Shown one piece after another: positions 23,573 through 35,227 of a stretch of DNA of 64,000 nt. Positions within the stretch are counted from its first letter, which is position 1. Each line of letters starts with the position of its first letter. Made by a program: the position numbers and the translations under genes. The notes beneath the pieces are model-generated. The model ran no database searches. It saw nothing but the letters and a program-made list of their open reading frames with translations, and had not been told where the DNA came from. The stretch comes from Canna indica. Its lineage: Eukaryota > Streptophyta > Magnoliopsida > Zingiberales > Cannaceae. The DNA lies in contig CP136896.1 in NCBI GenBank assembly GCA_034359265.1, forward strand, positions 12,493,501 through 12,557,500, in the 5' to 3' direction.

Positions 23573-24179
23573 ATGTCCGGTCGTGGTTATCGTCGGACGA
23601 GAGCTTCGGAGTCTCCGATTGGTCAGACTCCAGCCCTTACTCCTGCTTTTGATCCTCCTGCCGATGATACTCCTGCCGTTGATCCTCATGCCACTAAGGC
23701 TAGTGCCTCGAGACACAGGCGGCCATGTGGGCCGAACAGGTGGCAGCCACCACCAGCCACAGAGTCACGTAGATTCATTAGTGTGATTGGGGAGCGGTAA
23801 TATATCATGAATTATGAATTATTACAAATTCATTATATCATAATATAATATTGAACTTTATTTTTGTTGTGTAGGTTCGAGCAAGAGGAGGTGCCCAGGA
23901 CGATATCTTCTACAATCCGACGATACATGCATGGGGTATGGCCCACGTGGTCTCACATGCCCAGTGAGCACGTCGACATGCTATGGCGCGAGTTTGAGGC
24001 ACGTATTATTTTTTATTTATACATGATGATTAATATTGGTACCGATATTATTGTTTTACAGGCTCGCTATACATGGGCTGACGACCAGAGGTCCTTCATT
24101 TACAGTGCCCGGGAGGCTATTTTCCGACAGAGGTACAATGGTCAGTTGGGGCAGGCCCGGTCCCAAGCGATGGTCCGAG
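23573..24179 (+). pseudogene. CACTA-A second gene (Ptta/TNPA type), 5' half
   Basis: Exon 1 is MSGRGYRRTRASESP...ISVIGER (23573-23798). An intron ends at about 23873. Exon 2 is FEQEEVPRTISSTIRRYMHG...LWREFEA, and exon 3 (from about 24062) is ARYTWADDQRSFIYSA. These match CACTA-B at 25364-25975, a Transposase_24 (Ptta/En/Spm) protein. The frame is cut at 24179 by CACTA-B and continues at 27536. Confidence 0.82.
24177..24179. repeat. CACTA-B target duplication GAG, left
   Basis: GAG precedes CACTACTAGAA at 24180 and is repeated at 27533-27535 after CTAGTAGTG. The 3-bp length is characteristic of CACTA elements. Confidence 0.9.
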
Positions 24180-24199
24180 CACTACTAGAATTTGAGTCT

Positions 24200-24423
24200 T
24201 CAGCAACGGCCGCTCAAGCCGTTGCTATTTGCAATGGCATTCTTACGGCCGCTCAAGCTGTTGCAGATATGTTGTATCTGCAACGGCTTTCTAATGGACA
24301 CGCACGCCGTTGTTGATGATTTTAATTATCAGCAACGGCTTTCTAACGGACAAGTGAGCCGTTGCTGATGATAACTTATTAGCAACGGCTTTCTAACGAG
24401 CGAGTGAGCCGTTGCTGATAAGT
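24200..24423 (+). repeat. CACTA-B 5' subterminal repeats
   Basis: Repeated CAGCAACGGC...GCCGTTGCTGAT hairpins with the spacer TTTCTAACGGACAAGTGA, like those at 10562-10772. Confidence 0.88.
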
Positions 24424-24970
24424 TTATATAGGTCGCAGATCGCGCCCAACCCTTCTTCATCTTGCTGCTACTGCCACTGCCTCCTCCTCCCGCCTCTCGC
24501 CGCCGCTGCCGACGCCGACAACGTCGAGCTGCCGCTGCTGACGCTGCCGTCCGTCCTCGACCGCTGATTTTAGGTAATCATCGCCGTCCGGCCGTCTCTC
24601 CCCGTTGCGGCCGGCGAGAAATCCGATTGAAACCCTATTTTTAGGGTTTCAGCCGACGACGGTCGGCCGATGGCCGCCGCCGGAGTCCACCGCCGAAAAT
24701 TGCAGATTTATATTTTTTTAATTTTTTTTATATATGTTAATTAATTATTTAGATTAATTGTTTAATTTGTTAGATAAATTGTTTAATTTTTTAGATTAAT
24801 TATTAGGGTTTAGATTAATTTCGGAATTGTCCACTTCGAACGCGCGCCGGAATCGTCCACTTCGGACTCTTCCAATTATCGTCGAATTTGGACTAGTGTT
24901 GGAATTGTCCAATATGGACTCGAACTGTCTCGAAACATTTAGAAAATAATCATCCATCCGACGAGTTGAT
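24424..24970 (+). other. CACTA-B leader and transposase deletion scar
   Basis: A GC-rich leader homologous to 10773-11100, then AT-rich sequence with repeated TTTAGATTAATTGTTTAA. It runs straight into the last portion of the transposase gene, so nearly the whole TNP2 coding region has been deleted. No other gene is seen. Confidence 0.65.
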
Positions 24971-25288
24971 ATGTTTCACGTACGCATCGACGATTGGCGT
25001 GTAGTCTGTAAGACAAAAGGTAGAGAAAAAATTGATCCGATAGTAGGAGAAAATGAGTTGATACCTGATATGACACATGGTTTCTATCAAGAAGATGATC
25101 CTCCTGCTGTAGATCGTATTATTCCAATACTCGAGGATACAGACACAACGTCAATTCAATTAGAAGTTGAATATGCTGATGATGACGATCATGAAATTGA
25201 GGAAGCTGGAGATGAAGAAGATGAAGAAGAGGAAGAAGAGGAAGAAGAGGAAGAATTGGAAGACTATTATTCAGATGATGAGGAATAA
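24971..25288 (+). pseudogene. CACTA-B TNP2 C-terminal remnant
   Basis: 105 codons. DDWRVVCKTKGREKIDPI matches the end of the CACTA-A transposase (23230-23300). It is followed by an acidic tail with an expanded Glu run encoded by GAA/GAG triplets (about 25215-25255) and ends EDYYSDDEE. The rest of the transposase is gone, so this cannot act as one. Confidence 0.8.
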
Positions 25289-25363
25289 TTGTAAAGTATA
25301 TATTTTATTAAATATATCTCTACTATTTATACAATAATCTAATTATATGTCTATTCGACAGAT

Positions 25364-26899
25364 ATGTCTAGTCGTGGTTATCGTCGCAGGAGAGCTTCGG
25401 AGTCTCCGATCGGTGAGACTCCTACACTTACTCATGCTGCTGATCCTCCTGTTGCTAATCCTCATGCCGATGATACTGCTGAGGTTAGTACATCCAGACG
25501 CAGGCGGCCACGCGGGCCGAACATGTGGCAGCCTCCACCAGCCACAGAGTCACGTAGATTGATTAGCGTGATTGGGGAGCGGTAATATATCATGAATTAT
25601 GAATCATTACAAATTCATTATATCATAATATAATATTAAAATTTATTTTTGTTGTGCAGGTTCGAGCAAGAAGAAGTGCCGAGGAGTATTTCTTCTACTA
25701 TTCGACGATACATGCACGGGGCATGGCCTACGTGGTCTCACGTGCCTAGCGAGCATGTCGACATGTTATGGCGCGAGTTTGAGGCACATATTATTATTAT
25801 TTTTACATACATGATGATTAATATTGGTACTGATGTTATTATTTTGCAAGCTCGCTATACATGGGCCGAGGACCAAATGCCCTTCATTTACGCTGCCTGG
25901 GAGGCTATTTCCCGGGCAAGGTACAACGGGCAGCTGGGGCAGGCTCTGTCCCAGGCGATGGCCCGAGCTGGGACCACTAACATCGCGGAGACTCGGGGAT
26001 ACGACCCCGATTGGATTACTCCGGATATATGGGACCAGCTCGTGGGAATATGGTCGACGGATCGATGGCAGGAGGTTTCTCGGAATGAGGCTAGAAATCG
26101 CATGTCGAGGGGAGCAGCGCGTCACACCAGCGGCTCTGTTGCATTTGCAGTCCACGCGAACCGTATGGTAAGTATATCTTTTAATTATATATTTTATTTA
26201 TTACTATGTGTACTAATTAATGTATTTGTTTTGTAAATGTAGACGACGGTGTCGGATGACGAGACTGTCCAGCGACCCTCCCCGATGGCGGTGTTTGAGC
26301 GGACTCACCGTCGAGCAATGGGACGGGGGAGTACATCGACAACCGCGCTGCATACATTATGGTAACTATATATTTGTTTAAATTATTCATTATATATTTA
26401 TAATTTAAGTTTTATGATAAATATTAAACAAAAAATCAAACTCGAGTATGAGACCTACAGCCAGACGGTGGTGCAGCGCGGGGGTACCCCCGAGGACTTT
26501 GACGTAACAACGTGGGTCGAGGCCGCAGGTGGCTGGGACCATGGCCGCGTATATGGCTTCGCAAATAGTGATCATGCGCGAGCCGTACTAGGGCCACTTG
26601 GGGCACCGACCCCTCCAGTCGCTGGTGAGCGGCCGTCCACCTCTAGATCCAGTTATGATCATAGTAGCAGAATAAGGACTCTAGAGGACACGATCGCGCG
26701 TCAAACTGAGATAATGGGGTGCCAAAGTCAGATGATGGCGGATATACAAGCTATGCTACGCAACATGTCAGGTCATCCCGAAGCAGGCATCTCTTCGGCA
26801 TCATCTAATCCATCGTCATCGAGTCAGTCCACGCCGGTGTACACTCAAGCACTCCAAACCCCGCCATATGATCCAGACCATCCTCCATCGTCATCGTGA
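25364..26899 (+). CDS. CACTA-B Ptta/TNPA-type protein (Transposase_24)
   Basis: Spliced second gene. Exon 1 is 25364-25581 (MSSRGYRRRRASESP...VIGE). Exon 2 starts at 25660 (RFEQEEVPRSISSTIRRYMHG). A short intron precedes ARYTWAEDQMPF at about 25851 and its donor is unclear. That exon runs to the HANRM|GTAAGT donor at about 26167. Next comes TVSDDETVQRPSP...TTALHTLW (about 26243-26361). The last exon is YETYSQTVVQRGGTPEDFD to PDHPPSSS*. The sequence fits the plant Ptta/En/Spm family, which in Spm binds the subterminal repeats and helps excision. I see no stop in these exons. Partner: the CAGCAACGGC repeats at both ends of CACTA-A and CACTA-B. Confidence 0.72.
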
Positions 26900-27170
26900 G
26901 ATTTTTTTTATATTGACTTTGTTACTGAGATATTGGACTTGTTTAATTTATTTTGTTTGGATATTGATACTTCAATTTTGCATTTGAATAGTTTTTATAC
27001 TATTGTGGATAATTATCAATATAAATATAATTGTTTTGATGTATATCTTGGTGTATTTGTGATGTGTGAATGAATGTGTGTATGAGTGTATGGGTGTGTG
27101 AGTTATGTATCAGATAATGTATCAATGTATCAATGTATCAATGGAAATTTTAAATTTTAAATTTTTTCGT
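26900..27170 (+). other. CACTA-B 3' untranslated region
   Basis: An AT-rich stretch after the second gene, homologous to 36680-36920 in CACTA-A, with short GTATCAATGTATCAATG tandem units near 27110-27140. No gene. Confidence 0.7.
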
Positions 27171-27518
27171 TGCCAGGTTCACATCATCAGCAACGGCTTT
27201 CCCACGGCCGTCCGTAGGAAAGCCGTTGCTAAAAGTGTATCGAAAGCTGTTGCTGATGACCTACAGCAACGGCTTAGCGACGGGATTTTACTAACGGCGT
27301 TGCTACGGACTCAGCGGCCGTTGCTATTAATGTTATCCGCAACGGCTCTGGGTCCGTGGCAAAACCGTTGCTGATAATATTTTTAGCAACGGCCCGAGCG
27401 GCCGTTGCTGATCCGTTGCTAAGTTATCAGCAACGCGATTTTCTGCCACGGCTCCATTGCAACGGCTCGGCCGTTGCTGATGCTCTTCAGCAACGACATC
27501 AACCGTTGCTGATGCCCA
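27171..27518 (+). repeat. CACTA-B 3' subterminal repeats
   Basis: Multiple copies of CAGCAACGGC and its complement GCCGTTGCTGAT, several as facing pairs, ending just before the terminal TTTCTAGTAGTG. Confidence 0.88.
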
Positions 27519-27535
27519 TTTTTCTAGTAGTGGAG

Positions 27536-28475
27536 TTGGGACCACAAACATCGCAGAGACTCGAGATGCAGCCCCGATTGGATTACTCCGGATATGTGGG
27601 ACCAGCTCATGGCATTATGGTCGACGGATCGATGGCAGGAGGTTTCTAGGACTGCGGCTAGAAATCGCATGTCGGGGGGAGGAGCGTGTCACACTAGCGG
27701 CTCTATTTCATTTGTAGTGCATGCGAGTCGTATGGTAAGTATTGTACCTTACTTTTAATTATATATTTTATTTGTTACTTTGTGTACTAATTAATGTATT
27801 TGTTTTATAAATGTAGACGATGGTGATGGAAGACGGGACTGTCCAGCGACCCTCCCCGATGGAGGTGTTTGAGCGGACTCACCATCGAGTACATGGGACG
27901 TGAGAGTACATTGACAACCGCGCTGCAATCATTATGGTAAGTATATTTGTTTAAATTATTCATTATTTATTTATAATTTAAGTTTTAGGAAAAATATGAA
28001 ACAAAAAAATCAAACTCGAATAGGAGACCTACACTCAGACGGTGATGCAGTGCGGGGGCACCCCTGAGGACTTTGACGCAGGAGTGTGGGTCGAGGCTGT
28101 AGGTGGCTGGGACCACAGTCGTGTATATGGCTTTGCAGATAGTGGTCGTGCGCGAGCTGTGCTAGGGCCACTTGGGGCACCGACCCCTCAAGTCGCTGGT
28201 GAGCGATTGTCCACCTCCAGGACTAGTTATGATCAGAGTAGCAGGATAAGAACACTAGAGGAGACGGTCGCGCATTAGAGTGAGATGATGGAGCGTCAGA
28301 GTCAGATGATAATGGAGATCCATGCTATGCTATGCAACATCTCAGGTCATACCGGAGCAGGCATCCCTTCGGCATCATCAGATCCATCATCCTCGAGTCA
28401 GCCCACGCCGGTGTACACCTAAGCACTCCAGACCCTGCCATATTATGATCCAGACCTTCCTCCACCGTCATCGTG
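27536..28475 (+). pseudogene. CACTA-A second gene, 3' half
   Basis: Continuation of the Ptta-type gene after CACTA-B: TTGGGACCACAAACATCGC resumes the codons interrupted at 24179. Later exons match CACTA-B (GGTPEDFDAGVWVEAVGGWDH at about 28050; PSSSSQPTPVYT near 28390). It has decayed: a stop replaces a Gln codon near 28276, there are more near 28421, and there are small frame changes. In CACTA-A this gene is therefore split and inactive. Confidence 0.8.
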
Positions 28476-28503
28476 AGATTTATTGTTTTGTTTAGATATT
28501 GAC

Positions 28504-28508
28504 TTTGT
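28504..28508. repeat. copia-B target duplication TTTGT, left
   Basis: TTTGT directly precedes the TGTTGTAGG LTR start and recurs at 36675-36679 after the right LTR. Confidence 0.85.
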
Positions 28509-29941
28509 TGTTGTAGGAAATCCGACACTAGAAGGGGGGTTGAATAGTGTCTGTCCCTTTTTAGATTTACTCAATTTAACTTTAATCAAATGCAAATGTA
28601 TCTTAACAATAGATGTGATCAAATGTCAAGAACAATAATGAGCAAATATCGAAAGCAATGCAGACAAGATGAATTATAGTGGTTCGGCTAACTGCCTACT
28701 CCACTATCTTGGCTCCTCACCAAGGATTTCTAACAACTACTTTATAGAGTTTGTGTTTCCCTTCGAATACAATGAGGACACTCTTCTCACCACTTTGAGA
28801 ACCCCTCAAACCTATTCACCTAGTCAAAACACAATTCTACAAAGTTTCCCCTAAGTGTTTTCCTAGCACACCTAACAGCTATTACAGATGGAAAACCAGT
28901 CTGAAATAAAACTTCAAATACAATGTAAAAGAGCTTAAGAATAGAAAGAAAAATAAAAGCTCTTTTCCCAAGCCTTCACTCCTTCAACTTGTCAGATGAT
29001 AGACTCGAGTTGTAGCAGAGTTGAGGAAAGTAGGCGCTTGAAGCGGATTTTGACAAAAATTGAGGGCGCAGCAAAACGATCACTTTGAAGGCTTTTAATC
29101 GCCTGTATGATTGCTCAATAATTTTTCTAAGAAGCTTTTAAGAAGGTAGGTGAGGGGTATTTATAACCCCTCAGCTCAACGGGCGGATAAACGGCTAGAA
29201 AACTAGCCGATACACCTGTTCTATGGATTTTATGCACTGTTCGGTCAATTGACGGGTCGACCGAATGAGTCACGGATTCCTCTATCCCAGATCCGGTCGA
29301 CCGAATCGGTTGACCGATGCAGGGAAGCAGAAGGCGCGACCAGCGATTCCTAATCCGGTCGACCATTGCAGAGAAGCCTAGACGCGACTTTGTGATCTAT
29401 CATTCGGTCGACCGATGAGCCTTCTGCCAGATTTTGTCTTCGGTCGGTCGACCGTCGTAGCCTTCTACGATTTCTTCGCCAATTTCGATCGACCGACAGG
29501 TCGATCGAATGGCTAATGTCATTTTTACGCAACATTCGGTCTATCGACCAGTCGACCGAATTGGTTGCTGCCAAATATCTACCTTGTTCGATCGATTGGT
29601 TGGTCGACTGAACTCAGGGTGAGGCTGATTTTTACATTGAATTTGTTACATGCCTTTTTGGGGTTTAGTTACCAAGTTTCAACTTGGATAACTTTACAAT
29701 TTGGCTTGGGATAAAATCATCCTAGGGGTATATTACATTATTTCTACTTAATTTATACCCGAGCCTTTCTTTGACGTTCTTTTCTATCGTTTCTTGATGA
29801 TCTTTCCTTTCATTTCTCCGAATGAAGTTAGCATGCTTATCACAACCTCAACCTGAACTCCAAACTTCACACATAGATTAAATATATGTTTGTTATCATC
29901 AAAATGAAGATAGAAGCTTAAGAGAGACCCTTAAGCCAATA
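28509..29941 (-). repeat. copia-B 3' LTR
   Basis: 1433 bp, TGTTGTAGGAAAT to TTAAGCCAATA in plus-strand reading. The reverse-strand TATA box TATTTATA at 29158-29165 stands within TGAGGGG/CCCCTCA arms. The palindrome cluster is at about 29230-29620. Confidence 0.9.
29151..29172 (-). promoter_or_regulatory. LTR TATA box inside an inverted repeat
   Basis: TGAGGGG (29151-29157), then TATTTATAA, then CCCCTCA. On the minus strand this gives TATAAATA bracketed by 7-bp complementary arms. The same occurs in the other copia-B LTR near 35885-35906. Confidence 0.7.
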
Positions 29942-29958
29942 ATCTCCCCCTTTTTGAT
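29942..29958 (-). promoter_or_regulatory. copia-B polypurine tract
   Basis: On the minus strand this reads AAAAAGGGGGAGATT immediately before the 3' LTR. Confidence 0.75.
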
Positions 29959-30508
29959 GATGACAAACATAACATGGAATTTAAGAAAACGTATGCATAT
30001 TTTTTGTGAGTTTGAGTTAAGGCATTCATGAGTTAAGGTATACAAGATATAAAACTCAACATATGCATACAAATGCTTATAACTCACCCTATGCTCCCCC
30101 TATTAATGTGCATATCATTTTTGTAACTCCCCCTAACTATATGCATCGTGAAAACCAAGTGTGATCTTACTTTTTCTCCCCATTTTGACATCAATCAAAA
30201 GGGTAAGAATTAAGGTACAATTAATGAGTTTCATCATAAAAACCAAGAAAGCCATAAAACCAAGTATTATCTATCACTATAGTCCTTCCTATTAATGTAA
30301 GTCTATAGAAGACAAACATCAATAAGTCGCAAGCCCCACTACAGAGCATTAAATAAGTGTGGTGATACTTTTATAGAATGCAAGTTTTGAAACCCATATA
30401 AGTTTGAAGAAGAACATTTTAACTACTAGGAAAAGCACAAATTCCTAATTGCATCTTAAAATTTGTAAAGCTTTCTTCAACCAAGGGTTTTGTAAATATA
30501 TCAGCAAG

Positions 30509-33500
30509 TTATTTATCGGTGGATACAAATTCTACCGATATATTCCCCTTAGTTACATTATCCCTAAGAAAATGGTGCCTTAAGTCAATATGCTTAGTTC
30601 TAGAGTGTAAAATGGGATTATTTGTTAAATTTATTGCACTAGTATTATCACAATGAATATGTATGCAAGAATACTTAAGTCCATAGTCTAAAAAGGTTTG
30701 TTTCATCCAAAGGACTTGTGCACAATAACTAGTCGCAGCAATGTATTCCGCTTCGGTAGTTAAAAGTGCAATTGAGTTTTGTTTATTTGAGAACCAAGAA
30801 ACAAGACTCGCACCTAAGAATTGACAACACCCACTAGTGCTTTTTCTATCTATTTTACATCCGGAAAAATCAACGTCCGAAAAACTGATTAAATCAAAAG
30901 ATGTATAACATGGATATCATAGTCCTAAGTCAACCGTGCCCTTTAAATAACTCAATATGCGTTTTACCGCACTTAAATGAGACATTTTAGGGCAAGATTG
31001 AAACATAGTACATACACAAACACCAAACATGATATCGAGTCTACTTGCGGTTAAGTAAAGAAGACTACCCATCATACCTCAATATCGTTTTTCGTCAACT
31101 TTAATTCCCTCTTCATCTTTGTCAAGCTTGATGGATGCGCTCATAGGTGTAGAAGCTATCTTGGCTCTATTCATCCCAAACCTTTTGATGAGCTCCTTTA
31201 TGTACTTGGCTTGATTGATGAAGATTTCTTTGTTGGTTTGCTTGATTTAGAGACCAAGCATGAAGGAGAGCTCTCCCATCATGCTCATCTCAAACTCATC
31301 TTGCATACATTTAGCAAACCACTTACAAAGCATTTCATTAGTAGCACCAAAAATTATGTCATCAACATAAATTTGAACTAATAACATATCATTTTCATGA
31401 TGCTTAATGAAAAGTGAAACATCGGCTTTTCCAACATTAAAACCTTGTTCGATTAAAAAAATTAAAAGTCTTTCATACCAAGCCCTAGGGGCTTGTTTTA
31501 AACCATATAATGCTTTTTTAAGTTTGAAAACATGGTTTGGAAACTCAAAACTTTCAAATTCGGGGGGTTGTTCAACATAGACTTCTTCATTAATGTAACC
31601 ATTTAAAAATGCACTTTTTACATCTATTTGAAAAAGTTTAAAACCCTTAAAGCTAGCATATGCCAAAAGCATTCTAATTACTTCTAATCTAGCTAGGGGA
31701 GCATACGTTTCATTATAATCCACCCCTTCTTGTTGATTGTACCCTTGTGCCACTAACCTAGCTTTGTTTCTAATAACTAATCCTTCTTCATCTAGCTTAT
31801 TTCTAAATACTCATTTAGTTCCAATTATAGTTTATTCACTAGGTCTAGGCACTAAGTCTCATACATCATTTCTAGCAAATTGGTTGAGTTCTTCTTGCAT
31901 AGCTAGTACCCAAAACTCATCTTCTATTGCTTCCTTAATGTTCTTAGGCTCTACTTGAGATACAAAAGCTACATATTGACAAATATTCTTGAGTTTAGAA
32001 CGCATTACCACTCCGGTTGAAGGTTCTCCAATGACTTGGTCCATTGGATGATCCTTTATCAATCGATATCCTTTAGAGAGAGGTGGTAGAGCTTCTTCAT
32101 CTTCATCTTCAACTTGAGGTAGATTTGAGAATGACGGTTCTTCATATTGGGTTTCCTCATTATCTTCTTCCTCCACTTCTTTATCATGAAGTGTGAGATC
32201 CTCAAGTTCCTCACCTACATTCACAATCTTCACATTTCTAGAAAAATCATTAGTTTCATTAAATGTGACATGCATGGATTCTTCAACAATCATGATTCTA
32301 TGATTGTAAACTCTATATGCCTTAGAATTAACGGAGTAACCTAGAAAAATTCCTTCATCGGATTTAGAATCAAATTTTCCTAAATTCTCCTTAGTATTTA
32401 ATATAAAACATTTGCATCCAAAAACATGAAAATATCACACATTTGGGATTTTACCATTCCAAAGCTCAAAAGGTATTTTCTTAATTTTAGGTCTTAATAA
32501 AACTCGATTAAGAACATAGCAAGAGGTATTTATGGCTTCGGCCCAAAAATACTTAGGCAAATTGTTTTTGCATAGCATGATCCTAGCCATCTCTTGTAAG
32601 GTTCTATTCTTCCTTTCAACCACTCCATTTTGTTGAGGGGTCCTAGGGGAAGAAAAAGTATGTTCAATACTCAAATCATCACAAAACTCAGAAAATTTAT
32701 CATTTTTAAACTCCCCTCGATTGTCACTTCTAATTTTTAAAATTGAAACCCTTTTTTCATTTGTAACTTTCTTTGCAAACTTTTTAAAAAACTCAAAAGT
32801 TTCATTTTTGTTGCCCAAAAAGAAAACCCTTGTAAATCTAGAAAAATCATCAACTAATACATAACAATATAACTTTCCACCTAGACTAGCTACATCACAT
32901 GGACTAAAGAGATCCATGTGCACAAGTTCAAGAATTCTAGATGTATTAACTTGATTAATGCTATGAAATTAAGATTTGACTTGCTTACCTAGTTGACATG
33001 CATCACAAAGTTTGTCTTTTTCAAATTTGATCTTGGGTAAGTCTTCAACTAATTCTTTCCTAGATATCTCTTGGATGAGGCTCATGCTAGCATGTCCTAA
33101 CCTTCTATGCCACAATCAAGAGTCATTCTCCATGGCAACTAAGCATCTAACATGAGGATTTGGCAAGACATTTAATTCTAAGGTGTAGATATTTTCTTGC
33201 CTATTTTCAATAAACATGATATCATTTGAAGGTGCACTTCTAATGATACATTTAGATGCTTCAAAAATAATCATGTATCCATTGTCACATAATTGTGATA
33301 TGCTAATAAAGTTTTTGTTTTAACCCATCAACTAATAAAACATTCTTAATGCATGGGTAAGGGAGTATACCTATGTCACCAATACCAACAATCTTACCTT
33401 TGGTATTGTCTCCAAATGTGACATGTCGACTATCTTTGCTTAATAGTGTTGCAAATAATTTGATGTCACCCGTCATTGTGCTTTGAGCAACCGCTATCCA

Positions 33501-33600
33501 ATATCCAAGTGCTTGTATTTGCTTGAGGATGCTTCTCCATCTACAAAAGGAGAAGAAACCATCTTAGGTACCCAAATTTTCTTGGGTCCTTGAGTGTTAG
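30509..33600 (-). pseudogene. copia-B Pol, broken
   Basis: Order on the minus strand: protease remains (33.5 kb), pre-integrase motif (about 33.1 kb), integrase core LVDDFSRFTRVFFLGNKN and RSDNRGEFKNDKF (32.92-32.44 kb), RT YNETYAPLARLEVIR to LLVQIYVDDIIFGATNE (31.75-31.25 kb), and RNase H with IHCDNTSAINLTNNP (30.7-30.5 kb). The RT catalytic YVDD is present. In-frame stops and shifts separate the blocks. About 150 bp near 30.36-30.53 kb is present here but deleted in copia-A. Confidence 0.87.
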
Positions 33601-33613
33601 TCATTTTGGGAAC

Positions 33614-35170
33614 CTATGTAAATCTTGCTTGTGGGTTCCTCCTCAAAGCACACTCCTTGGCCATATGGCCAAATATGCCACAAGAAAAGCAATTTTTATT
33701 AAATTTTCTTCTAGTATGTGTGTGAGCATGGGAATGTGATGATTTATTTTTATGGACAACCTTAGGCATGACATTTTGTATGGTTGTCATCTTTTCGTTA
33801 AGCATGCAAAGTTCCCTTTTCAATATTAGCATGCTATTATTCAAATGCTCTACTTGATCACTTAAATACTTATTTTCATTTTCTAATTTTTGGTTGTCAA
33901 TTTCTAAGTCCTTCTTAGCTTTCTCTATGGTGCATGTCTCTTCTTTAAGGGTGTCTACTTCTTTTCTTAAGGCATTGCATGAAAGTAATAAACTATTATT
34001 CTTAAGCTCTAAAAATTTATTTTCCTTTTTGAGGTCTTTGAATTTTCTCCTAATGGCATTAAATTCATCATGCATTTGTTCAAATTCATCTTCTAGCTCT
34101 TCTTGAGTAAAAGAAACTTCACCAAAAATAAATCTTACCTCATCATCATTTGCCATCAAGCAAAGATTTGTCTTTTCGCTCTTTGTTTCTTCTTTACTCG
34201 TTGAGGCCTCGCTTTCATCCCACGTGGCCATCATTGCCATCTTCTTCTTCTTCTTCTTCTTCTTCTTCTTCTTCTTGTATTTTTCCTTTTTGTGAGGCTT
34301 GGAGGTGGAAGCTATCTTGAGAAGTGGGCAATCCCTCCTTACATGTCCGGTCTTGTTGCAATGGTAGCATGTGTAGCCTCCTCTTCCCTTCCTCATGCCT
34401 CCCCTCATGAAACTCATAAACCTTCTAGCTAGCATCGTCATTTATTCAAAGTCATATGTCTCTTCCTCGGAAGAGGATGACTCTTCTACTCGATGTGATG
34501 CTTTTAAGGCAATGGTCTTGCCTTTAGGGGCATCTTCCTCCTGATATTGCTTCATGTGGGTCTCATATGTCATGAGAGACCCAATGAGCTCGGTGATCTT
34601 CAAGATACTTAAGTTCTTAGCTTCCATGATTGTTGTGACCTTGGGCTCCCAAGATTTTGGAAGGGAATGGAGGAGCTTCCTTACCTTCTCCTCTTCCCTT
34701 ATTTCTCTGCCAAGGTTAATTAAATCATTTGTAATATTTTGAAATCTAGCATGCATGGCATCAATGGATTCATGTGATAGCATTTTAAACATTTCATAGT
34801 CATGCATTAGTAGATTTATTTTGGATTCCTTTACTTGTGAAGTCCCTTTATGTGTGATCTCTAGGACCTTCCATAATTCATATGCAGACTTACAAGTAGA
34901 AATCCTATTGAATTCATTAATTGATAGGCCGCAATATAATGCATTGACGACCTTTGTATTTGCATTGAAGAGTCTAGTCTCTTCTTGGTCTCATTTATCC
35001 ATATCCTTATCGGGTTGCTTATACTCTACTAAAATCATCCTCCATACATCCGTCACTAGAGATTGTAGGAAGCCATTCATGCGGATCTTCCAGTAGGCAT
35101 AGTTGTTTCTATCGAATAGTGGTGGAGTATGGGTAGAGGACCCTTGAGCTAATTGGATTTCACTAGACAT
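33614..35170 (-). pseudogene. copia-B Gag, broken, with lysine-run expansion
   Basis: Starts with ATG at 35168-35170 (MSSEIQLAQGSSTHTPP), the start that copia-A has lost. The frame is interrupted by a TGG-to-TGA change at about 34990 (MDK*DQEETRLF) and another stop at about 34441. Downstream are CCHC knuckle CYHCNKTGHVRRDC, a long coiled coil and a second complete knuckle CFSCGIFGHMAKEC. Between the first knuckle and the coiled coil an AAG repeat (34238-34276 on the plus strand as CTT) has expanded to a run of about a dozen lysines. copia-A has five. Confidence 0.85.
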
Positions 35171-35213
35171 CTTAATTTGTAGGGAAGATGGTTAAATCTT
35201 GACCTACGACCAA

Positions 35214-35225
35214 GCTCTGATACCA
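35214..35225 (-). promoter_or_regulatory. copia-B primer-binding site, initiator tRNA-Met
   Basis: TGGTATCAGAGC on the minus strand, two bases from the 5' LTR. Confidence 0.93.
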
Positions 35226-35227
35226 AT

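Larger units (their letters stand above)
24180..27532 (+). mobile_element. CACTA-B, internally deleted CACTA nested in CACTA-A
   Basis: A 3353-bp element from CACTACTAGAA to TTCTAGTAGTG with GAG duplications. Removing it rejoins the interrupted Ptta exon of CACTA-A (GCGATGGTCCGA to TTGGGACCACAAACATC), which matches the uninterrupted version inside CACTA-B at about 25960-25985. It contains 5' and 3' subterminal repeats, a leader, only the acidic tail of TNP2, and a full-looking second gene. It is a non-autonomous member of the same family. Confidence 0.94.
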
